Below, in pieces: positions 22,748-32,820 of a stretch of DNA of 64,000 nucleotides; position 1 is the first letter of the stretch, and the number at the start of each line of letters is the position of its first letter. The DNA lies in NCBI GenBank assembly GCA_030544235.1, contig CM060464.1, positions 28,894,152 to 28,958,151 on the forward strand. Reading direction: 5' to 3'. A model generated the notes under the pieces. It saw only the letters and a list, made by a program, of their open reading frames with translations. It did not search any database and was not told the origin of the DNA. A program made the translations under genes and the position numbers. This DNA is from Lepturacanthus savala (lineage: Eukaryota > Chordata > Actinopteri > Scombriformes > Trichiuridae).

Positions 22748-24147
22748 TTCAAGGATTTTTCATTCATTTTCAAAGAAGACGCCATAGTTGAGTAGTACAT
22801 GGTGAGAGTAGATGTACTGCACTGATATGAGGTGCCAGGTCAGGACACAGCAGAGAGAGAACATAAGTCAAAGAACTTTAATGAAGGTTTAAGGCATCAG
22901 GTACAGTACAAAGGCACAACTGCTTATAGTCTCTTAATCCTATCCATCAATCTAATAGTAATAATAATATTAATAATGCAGATATATGATGACAGGTGAC
23001 TGTGTGTTTTGGTTTTAAACCCTGGAAGTGACCACCTGACTGTTTGCTGTGTGTCTGCTGTGTAACACATGTGATTTCCAGAGCCTGCCTGGACTGGAGT
23101 TGCTATGACAATTATTTTCCTCGTTAACAGGGACACTAGACTTTTCTACAGTGGAGTGTTTTTTATTCACTCATTATCCATCCCACCAGAGCAAACCAAT
23201 GAAAGATCAGGATCAAAAACAAGTGTACATGGCTGAAGCAGGCAGTGACCACCTTGCACACAGAGATGCTTTTATTGCGGCAGTTCAACTAGTTGAGATG
23301 CATTTAAATATGAAATGTATTCATTATGAATTATTTTGTCTTGATACTGTTCACTTTGTTCAAAAGAAAAATTTCTGCAGTAAAGTTAAATAAATGGATG
23401 TTTTATATATAATATTCTAGACCATCCCCAGTAATCACAATTGTCCTAATACTTTCCAATTGCATATTCAATTCAGCCTGTAAAATTCTTATAATAATTT
23501 CATGTTCCTCCATCAGATATTTCAGCTCATCATATTCTCTAGCTCACTTTTCATGCATGGTCATCTCTTTTTTTTCTTCTCTTCATTAAAAGGTGGTGGC
23601 AGCATCTTCTTTCAGGGATGCTGTAAAGATGTGGAGGGTCCTTACTGTGCACTGGTTCTTCCAACCTGTTCAGATTCCTTTCTCCTGGGAAAAGAACACA
23701 GTTAGAGACACAATTGAACTCATATGGTCCTTGGAATGAAAAAGAATGAAGATTGATACAGAGGATGGCATATATTTTCAAAAGGAAACAACCAATTTAC
23801 TTTCTTTGGTATATTTTCCATTTATGCTCAGTTGTGTCCAAAATAGTCATTATCTGGTAGACAATCCAGTGGCAGTGAGTGTCTTATTATTCCAGACAGC
23901 AAGTCATTCGATTCACCAGTCTTGTCTTTTTTTGGTGGCTCTAGCTCAACGATCTCTGTATTCTCTTTTTAAAGTCAGTTCGAGGTTCATCCACAGAGTA
24001 TATAATGACATATAATATAGATTTGGTTGATATTCTCTTCAAGTGAAGTCACAAAAATATGAATATTAGAAATGTGAAATTTTACTAATAATGAAGATAC
24101 CTGTATCGGTCTCTGAAGTTGTTTATCTGTTCTTGTGCTTAAATTTC
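22748..24147. other. Unannotated sequence right of the Harbinger fragment
   Basis: This may contain more of the Harbinger element, but I recognise no further transposase blocks. The frames at 23151-23393 and 23502-23781 on either strand have no known motif. Confidence 0.35.
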
Positions 24148-24159
24148 CATTTCCATTAT

Positions 24160-24528
24160 CAGTCAGTCAGTCATCTTCTATACCTGCTTATTCCTCATTA
24201 GGGTCGCAGGGGTCTGCTGGAGCCTATCCCAGCGCGTTACAGCAAGAGGCAGGGATACACCCCAGATGGTCGCCAGCCAATCGTGGGGCGCACACACCAT
24301 TCACTCACACACTCACACCTACGGGCAATTTAGAGTCTCTAATTAACCTCAGCATGTTTTTGGACTATGGGAGGAAGCCGGAGTACCCGGTGAAAACCCA
24401 CGCAGACACAGGGAGAACATGCAAACTCCACACAGAAAGGTCCCAGACCCAGGACCAAGAAGGTCTTGAACCTGCGACCTTCTTGCTGTGAGGCAACAGC
24501 GCTAACCCCTGCTCCACCACATCACACA
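24160..24528 (-). mobile_element. tRNA-headed SINE-like repeat, copy 3, with target duplication
   Basis: Element on the minus strand: head TGGTGGAGCAGGGGTTAGCG, B-box-like GGTTCAAGACC, body as in the other copies, and a GACT-unit tail (plus-strand GTCAGTCAGTCA at 24162-24173). It is flanked by the perfect 12-bp direct repeat CATTTCCATTAT at 24148-24159 and 24529-24540. This fixes the element borders and shows retrotransposon-type insertion with the tail at one end. The overlapping 118-codon plus frame is chance. Confidence 0.9.
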
Positions 24529-24540
24529 CATTTCCATTAT

Positions 24541-25813
24541 ATTCACTTTAATTTGCAATCAAATCACTCTTTTTGTTTGTCAGTAGCATGTTTTTTTTGC
24601 TTTCTTTAGTTGGTTGGTTTGGCATATTTTTAATAACGATTTCTTTATAATCACTGAAGAACAAATTAACAAATATTTGTTTTTCTTCTGCCATTGCTTT
24701 GTCTCTAGATTCAAACCAGTAAAGATGTTTTTATGAGCACCATTAGACCAAAAGCATGTGCCAAGTTGTTGTACCATGTTGTTCTCTTGCTTAACTTAGT
24801 CCATAGTCTCTGGCTAACTAAACCAAATTCAAGACCTGTAAATGCCTTAATTGAACTAATACATGTAAAACCTTCTCTCTGCCTATAGTGTTTGAGCAGG
24901 GTGTCACAGGTCTCCTTTAAGTACAGATATGATTTTCAGAGGGAGGAAGAGGACTTATTTTTTAAATTTTAAAATCTAAATTATGCTTTATTATTTGTTT
25001 TGCCAACTATATATAGAAGGGAAGGTGATTGCTGCTACAGCTTCTCTTTTTTGGAATATAAAAAAAAAAAAAACTAAAACAACCTGTCAAGCTTGTCATA
25101 TCAGAGTCCCCATTTTTGATATATTTTAACAAGAAAATGATCTTTCTCCAGCCATATAATATAGGGAAAACACATTTTTTGTATATACATTTTTGTGTGT
25201 GGACATTGTATGACTTGACATGTTCATTGAAATTCCCTATTATGTTGATGAAATGTATGATAAATGTAATCAAGGCAATATTTTCTTTCCCACAAAACAT
25301 ATTTGCTTTTGCAAATCAGTGATATAGAAACAGAATTTCTGGGCCTAGAGTTGCAACGTTATTATTAAATAGATAACTGTCCAATGAAAAAGAAGGATTT
25401 TTGCAGCAGATCATTTTAAATAAATTTTCTCCTCAAATTTATGATTAGGTTTCCTGCTAGATGAATTCACACATCACTGTTTACAGAGCCCTCTAATGAG
25501 AAGCAGAACATCTTTAAATTGCATAAGGAAAACATGATGAGAAAATTAAAATGAGCTGCTGCTAGTGCAACAAAGTGTCTAAGGAACTCACCTCACTAGA
25601 GATAAAGTGTTTTTTAGCAGTTTTAACAGCAGTGTTTCACTGATTTTTGCACTGACTTTTATTACACCAGGTTTGTAATGTCCAACATGAATAAATTGTT
25701 TTTTTTTTTTAATAAATGAAATAATAGGCTTGACTCATAACCTATTTTGGATGTACTTGTGTCACTAGCTCAGTGCATGGCTAATAACAGCAGTTAGTTG
25801 CTGCATACCTTCT
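24541..25813. other. Unannotated A+T-rich sequence
   Basis: No gene or transposon is recognised. Poly(A) at about 25060-25074 and poly(T) at about 25699-25711 are present. The 97-codon minus frame at 25007-25300 shows no motif. Confidence 0.45.
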
Positions 25814-25849
25814 CGGTGGTGTTTAAAATAATAGCAGTCCAATGTGACT

Positions 25850-26721
25850 TTTATTGATAATTGGCAGACAATTTACCAGAAGGTGGAGTACCTTCTCAGG
25901 AAAACTAACAAGACCTGCAGCATGTTAACCAACCTGTGGCACCTTTCAGCTGTTATTCCACGCCAAGATTTTTTAACAATATTTCACAATCTATTTTCAG
26001 TAACAGCATTTTTGATATCACCCCACAAGTTCTTGACGGGATTAAAGTCCAGGGATGGGACTGGTCACTCCATAAAATTAACTTTATTGGTGTGAAACCA
26101 AGATGCTGGTGGTTTACTGGTGTGTTTGGGGTTGTTGTCTTGTTGAAACACACATTCCAACGGCATTTCCTGTTCAGCATAAGGCAATATGACCTCTTCA
26201 AGTATTTTGATATATGCAAACTGATCCATGATCCCTATGTGATAAACAGGCCTGACACCATAGTAGGAGAAAAATGGCCATATCAAGATGCTGCAGCACC
26301 AAGCTTCACTGTCTTCAGAGTGAACTGTGGCTTGAATTCAGAGTTTGGGGGTCCTCTCACAAAATCTCTGCAGACCATGGACCCAAAAAGAGCAAATTTA
26401 ATGTCATCAATCCACTAACCATTTCTCCATTTCTCTAGGCCAGTTTATATGTTCTTTGGCAAATTTGAAACGTCTTCTGCGCGTGCCTTTTTTTAACGGA
26501 GGGACTTTTCAGGTGATTATAATAAAACTATTGTAAATAGATTAGCTTCACAGAGCATCCTGGAGCTGATCATTGGCTGAGTCTTTGCCATTCTGGTTAT
26601 TCTTCGATCCATTCCGATGGTTGTCATCTATTTTCTGCCACATGTCTCTAGATTTGCTCTCCATTTTAAGACATTGGAGATCAATTTAGCTGAACAGCCT
26701 ATCATTTTTTGTACATCTTTA
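25850..26721 (-). pseudogene. Tc1/mariner transposase (DD34E) with the Glu replaced by Lys
   Basis: On the minus strand WIDDIKFALFG (near 26395) is the first catalytic block. CVFQQDNNPKHTS (Asp codon at 26137-26139) is the second, and NPVKNLWGDIKNAV (Lys codon at 26032-26034) stands where NPIENLW is usual. Exactly 34 residues separate the second Asp and this position, so the third catalytic residue of DD34E is Lys here. A TGA follows NKVNFME in place of a normal Trp, and another TGA follows TENRL. The helix-turn-helix part is cut by the insertion at 26726. Not functional. Confidence 0.9.
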
Positions 26722-26725
26722 TAAG

Positions 26726-28083
26726 TGTAGCCCCTAGGCCTCATCAAGTACTAAAGGGACGCACCAGAGGTTCCTTTAAGAGTTGTATGAATGTTAAATG
26801 TTTGTTGTTTACCTTCATGGAATACCCTTGTGTTGCTCTGTTTCTAAACATGAACACTTACACCTCTGTAGCTAAGTACTCAAGTCAGTCAGTTTTATAT
26901 TAAAATGAAATGGTTTACTTATAAGGAATGGTGAGCTTTTAAAATAATAGAAATAAAAGAAATAAAAGATAAATTAATAATAGTAAAAAAATTTAATTAA
27001 CCCAAAGACGTATCCCTTGAATACCTATATACTCAAATAAAAGTTTTCCAGCTTTGTTACAATCAAAATTAAGTCACCTTTAAATGTGTCATATATGGAC
27101 ACTAATTAACCTCCATAGTGGTTGGCTACAGTAAACCCAGTTCACTGCTGATTCACTAACTTAAGCCTTAAACTTAACCTTTAAACACAAAGATTTTGTG
27201 GGCCCACTCACACTCACACACACACACCCCAGTCCCCGCCAGCACATCTAACTGAACCACAATTAACGTTGCAGGCCTGGTGCGATGCTTGTGTTCGTAG
27301 TGGCCAAGAATCAAACAGCCCCTTCATTCGTGAATGAGCAAACAAACGGTACCTTATATCCAAAACGTTGGGCAGTCACTGAACTAGTGATGTTCTCGTC
27401 TCAGTGACGCTGGATGGTTTGTGCCGTCCCTCCAACCATTGCGAATGTGATCTCAAGCCAAAGTTTTCAAAGTCTTTGCAGTCCTCACACGGTTACTAGT
27501 CTTCCACTCCCGGAGCTTAGCATACATACGACTCCAAACGTGCTGTCAAATTCACAGAGATTCAGCAATCCACCTCCAGCTTTTACAAAGTCCACAAAGC
27601 ACAGTTCAAGTATACAGTAACTAAAACATGAAATTACACGTCTTTTCATGCTCCATCCAATCTTCCGAAAGAGAAAATTGGCTACCCCTAGTCTTATTGT
27701 CCTCTTCTTTCTCTCCTCGCAATGACGCTTCAACATCACGTCATCATACATTCGTGCATATGAAATAAAATCACACATGGTTTGTTTTCCACAAATTATT
27801 CACATTTAACTTCTCTAATGAAACGTTAACATTAAAGTTACCTTCAGAAAGTTTAAATATTTATACCAAATGTTACAAGCAGCACTACATTACCCATAGT
27901 TCATTTCCATTGACCAATGAGAATTAACCTAAGTGTAACTCTTGACTTTAACACATTCACAGATATGATATTTACACCTTTTAATCTGTCTTTAGCCCAA
28001 ATTAGTTATTATGAACTACATGAAAATGAACTATTTTTAACACAATTTTCTAGATATAGATATTATTTTATTACAGCGTTACA
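26726..28083. mobile_element. 1.36-kb insertion inside the Tc1 element (TG...CA ends)
   Basis: Comparing the two sides with the expected continuous Tc1 sequence places an insertion that begins TGTAGCCCCTAGG and ends GCGTTACA. TAAG (26722-26725) and TACG (28084-28087) flank it, a 4-bp duplication with one mismatch. The TG...CA ends and short duplication suggest a solo LTR or a non-autonomous LTR-type element. The start resembles that of the element at 16987 (TGTTACGCCCC), but homology further in is not evident. The interior includes a CpG-containing patch at 27230-27480 and no recognisable protein. Confidence 0.6.
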
Positions 28084-28458
28084 TACGTTTTCCTCCTCTC
28101 CAATCAACTTTTTAATCAAATATGCTGTTCTTCTGAACAATGTCTTGAACGACCCAGGCTTTCAAAAAGAAATGCATGTTTAACAAGTGCTGGCTTCATC
28201 CTTACATAGGGGCCACCTAATTCAAACCTGTTTTTTTTTTCACAAAATTGATGACATCACTGAAAGGACACACCCCTTTTAACTAATTACCCAATTGCAC
28301 AGCCTTAGGAGCATGCATATCATGAATGCTGGGTCTTGTTGGTTGTCTGAGAATCTACTGCACCTACTGGTTAATTGCCATTTTGCAATAAAAATATAAC
28401 AAAAACCTGGATTAATCTAGTTAGTCACATTGGACTGCTATCATTTTGAACACTACTG

Positions 28459-28739
28459 AATATATAATGCTTGCTAATGTGCATGCTTATACAGTATATC
28501 CACTCAAAGGACTTCACTGTAGATCCATCTTAACTTGATGCAATGTGTTATTGTCGTAATCAACTGCTTCTATTTGTTGTGACAAATGTTATTAACATGT
28601 CATTCAGTTATTCTGACTTCAGAGAGTAATGGCAGCCATCTCGACAACATTAAAGTTGATTCTTTTTTCTTTAGGTACAGTAGAGGAAGTGTAAGATGGT
28701 TCCACACTTTGGCCTGAGGATTCTAATCTGAATAAAGCA
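28459..28739. other. Short unannotated spacer
   Basis: Nothing is recognised between the Tc1 right end and the poly(C) tract. Confidence 0.5.
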
Positions 28740-28825
28740 CCCCCCCCCCCCCCCCCCCCCCCGCACACACACACACACACACACACACACGCGCACAAAC
28801 ACACACACAAACACACACACACACC
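28740..28825. repeat. Poly(C) run joined to (CA)n microsatellite
   Basis: About 23 consecutive C residues pass directly into an imperfect (CA)n run with GCGC interruptions. Poly(C) of this length is unusual in an A+T-rich region and is prone to sequencing and assembly error. Confidence 0.95.
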
Positions 28826-29282
28826 TAACAGACAGTCTCCCACACTAGGAGCATTAACTGCACTGTACCACACTTTTTCTCCTGTGTCCAGCATTTTCCA
28901 GACTGGGTTCCTGTCCAGAGCGCCACACTGTTAGTGATGGAATGCTTTTCAGTGAGAATCAAGCATGACGAAGCTTTCCTCGGACTAGATGTGTTTGGGT
29001 GGCGAGTGTCTTCATGTGTGCTAATTAGAAGCAGCTTGGTCCAACATGCCTGTGCGATCAGCAGTTCCATCAGAATCACCGCCTCCCAACCTCTCTTCTG
29101 GACACTCAATGCTATAAAAACTGAAGTCTGGCAGGAGGCTTCTATCTTAAATTCAAATTTGTCAAGCTTTTCCTATGATATTCATGCTGTGATTATCTTT
29201 CTGGACTGGCAGGTAATGTTGCCTTAAGATATGTTTTCCTACAATGGTTTCTCTACAACAAATATAAATCAAAGAGTTTAAT
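28826..29282. other. Unannotated sequence
   Basis: Overlapping frames of 94-97 codons occur on both strands (28825-29227) without recognisable motifs. Confidence 0.4.
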
Positions 29283-29455
29283 GTTTTACACCTTTTATTT
29301 GAAGTTGTTATATCCCTAACAGGAAAATCTGCATACAGGATGTACTGTATACTGTGGATCGAGTGTTTTGAAACATGGAGTAGTATTTATATCACATCTA
29401 AACTTGTAATCAAAAAGCTATTAAAACATCCCTTTCTACAATGTGGGACCTTTAA
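29283..29455 (+). mobile_element. Small inverted-repeat fish element, copy 1
   Basis: It contains TTGAAGTTGTTATATCCCTA followed by ACAGGAAAATCTG and ends TGTGGGACCTTTAA. The same core (GTTTTATATCCCTAACAA) and the same end (ATATGGGACCTTTAA) occur at 31.45 and 41.75 kb. No coding capacity. Confidence 0.6.
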
Positions 29456-31017
29456 ATAGATTTTATAGAAATGATTGAGGTTAAACATGAATATATGTTT
29501 ATTGTTCTACATAAAACGGATGTTTAAAAACAGATTTGGGATCAGAAAGCCCTCAGGCATTTGGTCAGGTTATGTCAGGGCTATAATGTTGCATTTCACC
29601 ATGCTGGGGAAGTGGGAAGAATGAAGGAGAAAAAAAGGAAACAAAAACAAACAAGATAAATGGATTTTAGGTCAAAATCATCTGTTTCTACCATGTTGTG
29701 AGTTACTTATTTTGATGTTATTCCCACTGATTGTAACTTTTCAGCTATTAGATATTGGTTTGCAGACATATTGTGTTTTCTTTTCATCAAGTGTCAATAC
29801 TTTCAGAAATTCCTAATATCTCTATTCTAATAGGTTTTAGCCACTTGACTGTCAATTATCGACATATGTACAGCAAAATTAAATCTCCATACCAAATTCA
29901 TAATTACCATTGATCTGTGAAGCACATTACGTTGCTGCTGATGGGTAATGGTTGTCATTGTCTTTGTCATTGTGTGCAGCACATTTAATCATTGAAACCT
30001 CTGCCAAAAGAAAAAAAAAGTGTCTTTTTCTGATCATTTGTTGTACTTTAACCTGTGGACTGCAAACTACCACAGTGATTTACATTTGAATGAACTTTTT
30101 CACAGGACATTTCTGTAATGCATTCAAATATTAAATCTTAATCAACTCATTAAAAGGCAATCTAGTGTACACCCACTCAATTCCCAAAGCCTGAAGGAGA
30201 CTATTGTTATCAAAGAGCTGACAGAATAACAATGAATTACTCATCCTTATACACTGCAAATTCCAAGACATGTGATTTGGGTTCATGCAAGAGGCTGCAA
30301 TCACAACAATCTTGGAAAGGGCTGAGAAAGAAAAAAAAAACACAGGGGGCACTTTTCCTTTCACAGGTCAAGATTTGCAGGTTTTATGGGCTTATATCCG
30401 GAGACAAATATTTTACTAACTCTACAACAGCGTGTTGTAAAACATCTTGAGTGCAGAGAGGCTTTTGGACGCATGAGGCTGTGAGCTGTGACGGAATTTG
30501 TCTGGATCCCTCTTGTCCACGCATTACTGACCAACTTGAGCCAACAACAGAGGTGGAGGGAGGAGAGAAAGAAAACTAGAAAGAGAGAGAGAGCGAGAGG
30601 GAATGTGCTGCAAAACAGCGGCACCCTGGGTTTAATTGGGGGAGCTTTGGCATTTTTCCGAAATGAAACAACAGGGAAACAGGAAACGCAATTACACCCA
30701 CATGGAGAAATGTGTCAAACAGGTTGCAATCTCACTCTCCACGCAGTCTCACTCCTCTGTAATGAACAGTTCCTGTGGCCAGAGGCACTGAGGGTGGCTT
30801 GTTTCACAAAAGGTGTGAAGTGAAGCCTCTGCGCCGTGAGGTTTTGAGAGAGAGAGTGAGATGGCGCTCCCCACACTCGGCGAGGGCGAGATAAATAGTG
30901 AAAAGCTATCTAACAGACCTGGCCATCTGCTCTGCTGTGTGGAGGAGACAACAGACGATGCTGAGGTTGACAACGAGTCTACCTCATGTGCTACAGCTCG
31001 TTCCTTGTTTTAATATC
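29456..31017. other. Unannotated, partly G+C-balanced sequence
   Basis: The part at 30360-30980 has balanced composition, a GAGAGAGAGAGCGAGAG patch near 30580 and several short overlapping frames with no domain. It looks like conserved non-coding DNA but this cannot be shown here. Nothing is recognised in 29456-30360. Confidence 0.3.
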
Positions 31018-31230
31018 TCCTTTAATTAATGTAAACAGATCACTTGACAGGTGATGATGTATTAATAGGCAGCCAAATGGGAAACAGATTAGATTAAAAT
31101 GGCTCTGTCAGGGTCACTGGGAGATCCTCAATAACCATTGTGTGCACTGTATAATTGTCTCTTATCTCAAAATGGCATGTTGCATGCTGGGATAATGAGC
31201 GTCTGCCGCTCAGATGATTTCAACACAAAT
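31018..31230. promoter_or_regulatory. Candidate enhancer-like segment (inference only)
   Basis: A dense group of familiar factor-binding cores lies within about 60 bp: TTTAATTAATG (homeodomain-type), TGTAAACA (forkhead-type), TTGACAG (Meis/TALE-type) overlapping CAGGTG (E-box), then TATTAATA. The segment is free of repeats. Such clustering is typical of developmental enhancers, but motif cores this short also arise by chance. Conservation or chromatin data would be needed. Confidence 0.25.
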
Positions 31231-31452
31231 GTCATGGTGATGAATGAATGGTTTGGTGATGATAGTGGTTGCTAAACAACCTGCACTTGTTGTTGTTGTT
31301 GATATTGTCTAACAGACTTGGCTCGAATTGAAAGCATTTTAGAAATAAAAGAATGTTCAAAATGATGCTTCCTGCTCAGAGATTAATTTCATTTTTGTAT
31401 GGTCATTTAAATAATCAGTATAAATCCAATAGAGGTTTTGATGGCAGATCAC
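31231..31452. other. Short unannotated spacer
   Basis: Only a (TTG)n-like patch at about 31289-31301 is visible. Confidence 0.45.
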
Positions 31453-31590
31453 TTAAGGCCCATATTTTTACACTTTTCCTGGAAGTTTTATATCCCTAAC
31501 AAAATAAATTTGTGGTTTCAAGCACTAGAAATCATCTTAACATTGTTAGCGTCTCCTCTCTCACGCTTCTTTCTGTAGCTCTACAACAGG
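31453..31590 (+). mobile_element. Small inverted-repeat fish element, copy 2 (right end lost)
   Basis: It starts TTAAGGCCCATATTTT and contains GGAAGTTTTATATCCCTAAC and TTTGTGGTTTCAAG, as in the 41.75-kb copy (TTTGTGGTTTAAAG). The expected GGGACCTTTAA right end is not seen. Confidence 0.55.
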
Positions 31591-31896
31591 TCAATTTGTG
31601 TCTGTCATTACTATGAATAAGCCTTTTCCCTGATTTGAATGGCTGTGGATGTTATTATGTAGCCAGACCATCCATGTTGGCTTCCAATTGATGTTAAGCT
31701 GTTGTTTCTGACCAACTGAAAAACAACAAGTGGCATTAAGCCTAGTTTACACTTCTGTGTATGTAGCTACACTGTCTGCCTCATAGAGGGAACATGTTGC
31801 TCCACCGAATCCTTGCTTCCTCTTTACAGTGGCAACCACACACCAGGCAAAAAAGAAAGCATGGCACAAAAATGGAAAAAAAAACAGCAAAAAATG
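31591..31896. other. Unannotated spacer
   Basis: No recognised feature. Confidence 0.45.
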
Positions 31897-32280
31897 CATC
31901 CCCTTAAATAACACACACTTCGGACTGTTTGTAATGGACTTTTTTTTCTTTTGCCCGTTTTTTTTCTTTCTTTCTTGTACCAGGATGGAGCACCTGTGTT
32001 TGGCTTATCCGTTTCAAAGAGCAAATACTTTTATTGCAAATGTTGGATAATAGATAGAAGCAAAAACCCATATCCCCTTAAATAACAACTGTAATGTCCA
32101 ACTTTATGTACTGGACATTTTTTTTCTTAGTTTTTTTTTTTAATAGACTTTTTTTTATATGCTTTTTTTCTTGTAGCAAACTTTATTTTCACCTGGTCCT
32201 AATACTCCCTCAGATATATCCGGTATGAAGCATGTGTGTTCATTCATATCAAAGAGAAAATGCTTTTATTGCAAATGTTG
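31897..32280. repeat. Imperfect tandem duplication, two units
   Basis: Unit 1 (31897-32045) and unit 2 (32069-32280) share an ordered series of phrases. Each begins CAT(AT)CCCCTTAAATAAC, then has a TG(T/G)A(A/C)TGGAC-like phrase before a long T-rich block, CTTGTA, and a common end CTTTTATTGCAAATGTTG that is identical over 18 bp. Unit 2 is longer mainly through its T-rich block. It is a diverged direct duplication with no coding capacity; no matching unit was noticed elsewhere in the window. Confidence 0.7.
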
Positions 32281-32490
32281 AAGCCAAAGTGACATTTGCA
32301 AAGGCGACACATGCAACCGCCATGGCTGAGGTGACCAATCACAGCCCTCGGGGTTCGCATTGATGCATAGTTTTTTAAATGGGCGCGAGCCTATGGTGTA
32401 GGGGTCTGCATTAAAGTATAAACTAGAAATCTGAAATATCCTATGGGTCAGAAAATGTCACATTAATGGTGTGAATTAAGATCCTAGAGG
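32281..32490. other. Short spacer with a G+C-richer patch
   Basis: Positions 32300-32360 include GACCAATCACAGCCCTCGGG, locally G+C-rich with a CCAAT-box core. Nothing downstream looks like a transcription unit. Confidence 0.35.
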
Positions 32491-32820
32491 CTAAGTAACA
32501 ATTTTGTCCATTATGAGTAACACAATCAAGCTGCAGGTGCTGTCTCTGTTGGAGGCAGCAGGACGTATACGGCTGTGGATTAACATCATCCACAGCACAG
32601 GCTGCTTCAGGTGACTGACTGGTCTGTCCAGTCCTCCTCTACCACGGCCTCTGCTCGCTGAGACGAGTTGAGACATCATCCATCCGACATTTTTCTCCTT
32701 GATCACCAGCCTCTTTGAACCTAAACCTGCATTGAATTGAGCCTTGTTGACAAAGCAGTCATCAGTGAAATGAGCCAAACAGACCACAGTCAAACAGTCA
32801 CATTCTTACCAAAATCCTCT
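32491..32820 (-). pseudogene. THAP-domain-like gene fragment
   Basis: The 100-codon minus frame begins in VVCLAHFTDDCFVNKAQF, followed by GLGSKRLVIKEKNV. The pattern C-x2-H-F, then DCF..N and KRL.IK, matches the C-terminal half of the THAP C2CH finger, a DNA-binding domain shared by P-element-derived and repeated fish genes. The first two cysteines are absent, and the usual AVPT box after the finger is changed (KNVGW). The later part, with an Arg/Gly stretch, is of unknown function. It is likely a dispersed pseudogene or transposon fragment. Confidence 0.5.

Larger units (their letters stand above)
25814..28458 (-). mobile_element. Tc1-like transposon, inactivated and split by an insertion
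   Basis: The inverted ends CGGTGGTGTTTAAAATAATA... (25814-25849) and its complement, ending CATTTTGAACACTACTG (28423-28458), match over most of 36 bp, including AGCAGTCCAATGTGACT. I recognise this as a terminus of a common fish Tc1 family. The transposase runs on the minus strand from about 28180, with GGTCGTTCAAGAC near its start, to about 25850. An unrelated 1358-bp piece at 26726-28083 interrupts it; the remaining Tc1 sequence of about 1.29 kb is near the expected size. The terminal TA duplication is not clear. Confidence 0.85.

Noticed and set aside
23502..23781. Possible Tc1 transposase block (GGGSIFFQGC) near 23.6 kb
   Set aside because: No catalytic block or terminal repeat follows; similarity is limited to a few residues.
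24135..24491. 118-codon frame
   Set aside because: It is a chance frame within SINE-like copy 3.
30488..30823. 111-codon frame near a G+C-richer segment as a possible first exon
   Set aside because: The Arg/Glu-rich part derives from a GA-rich low-complexity patch; no domain, and no downstream exon was found.
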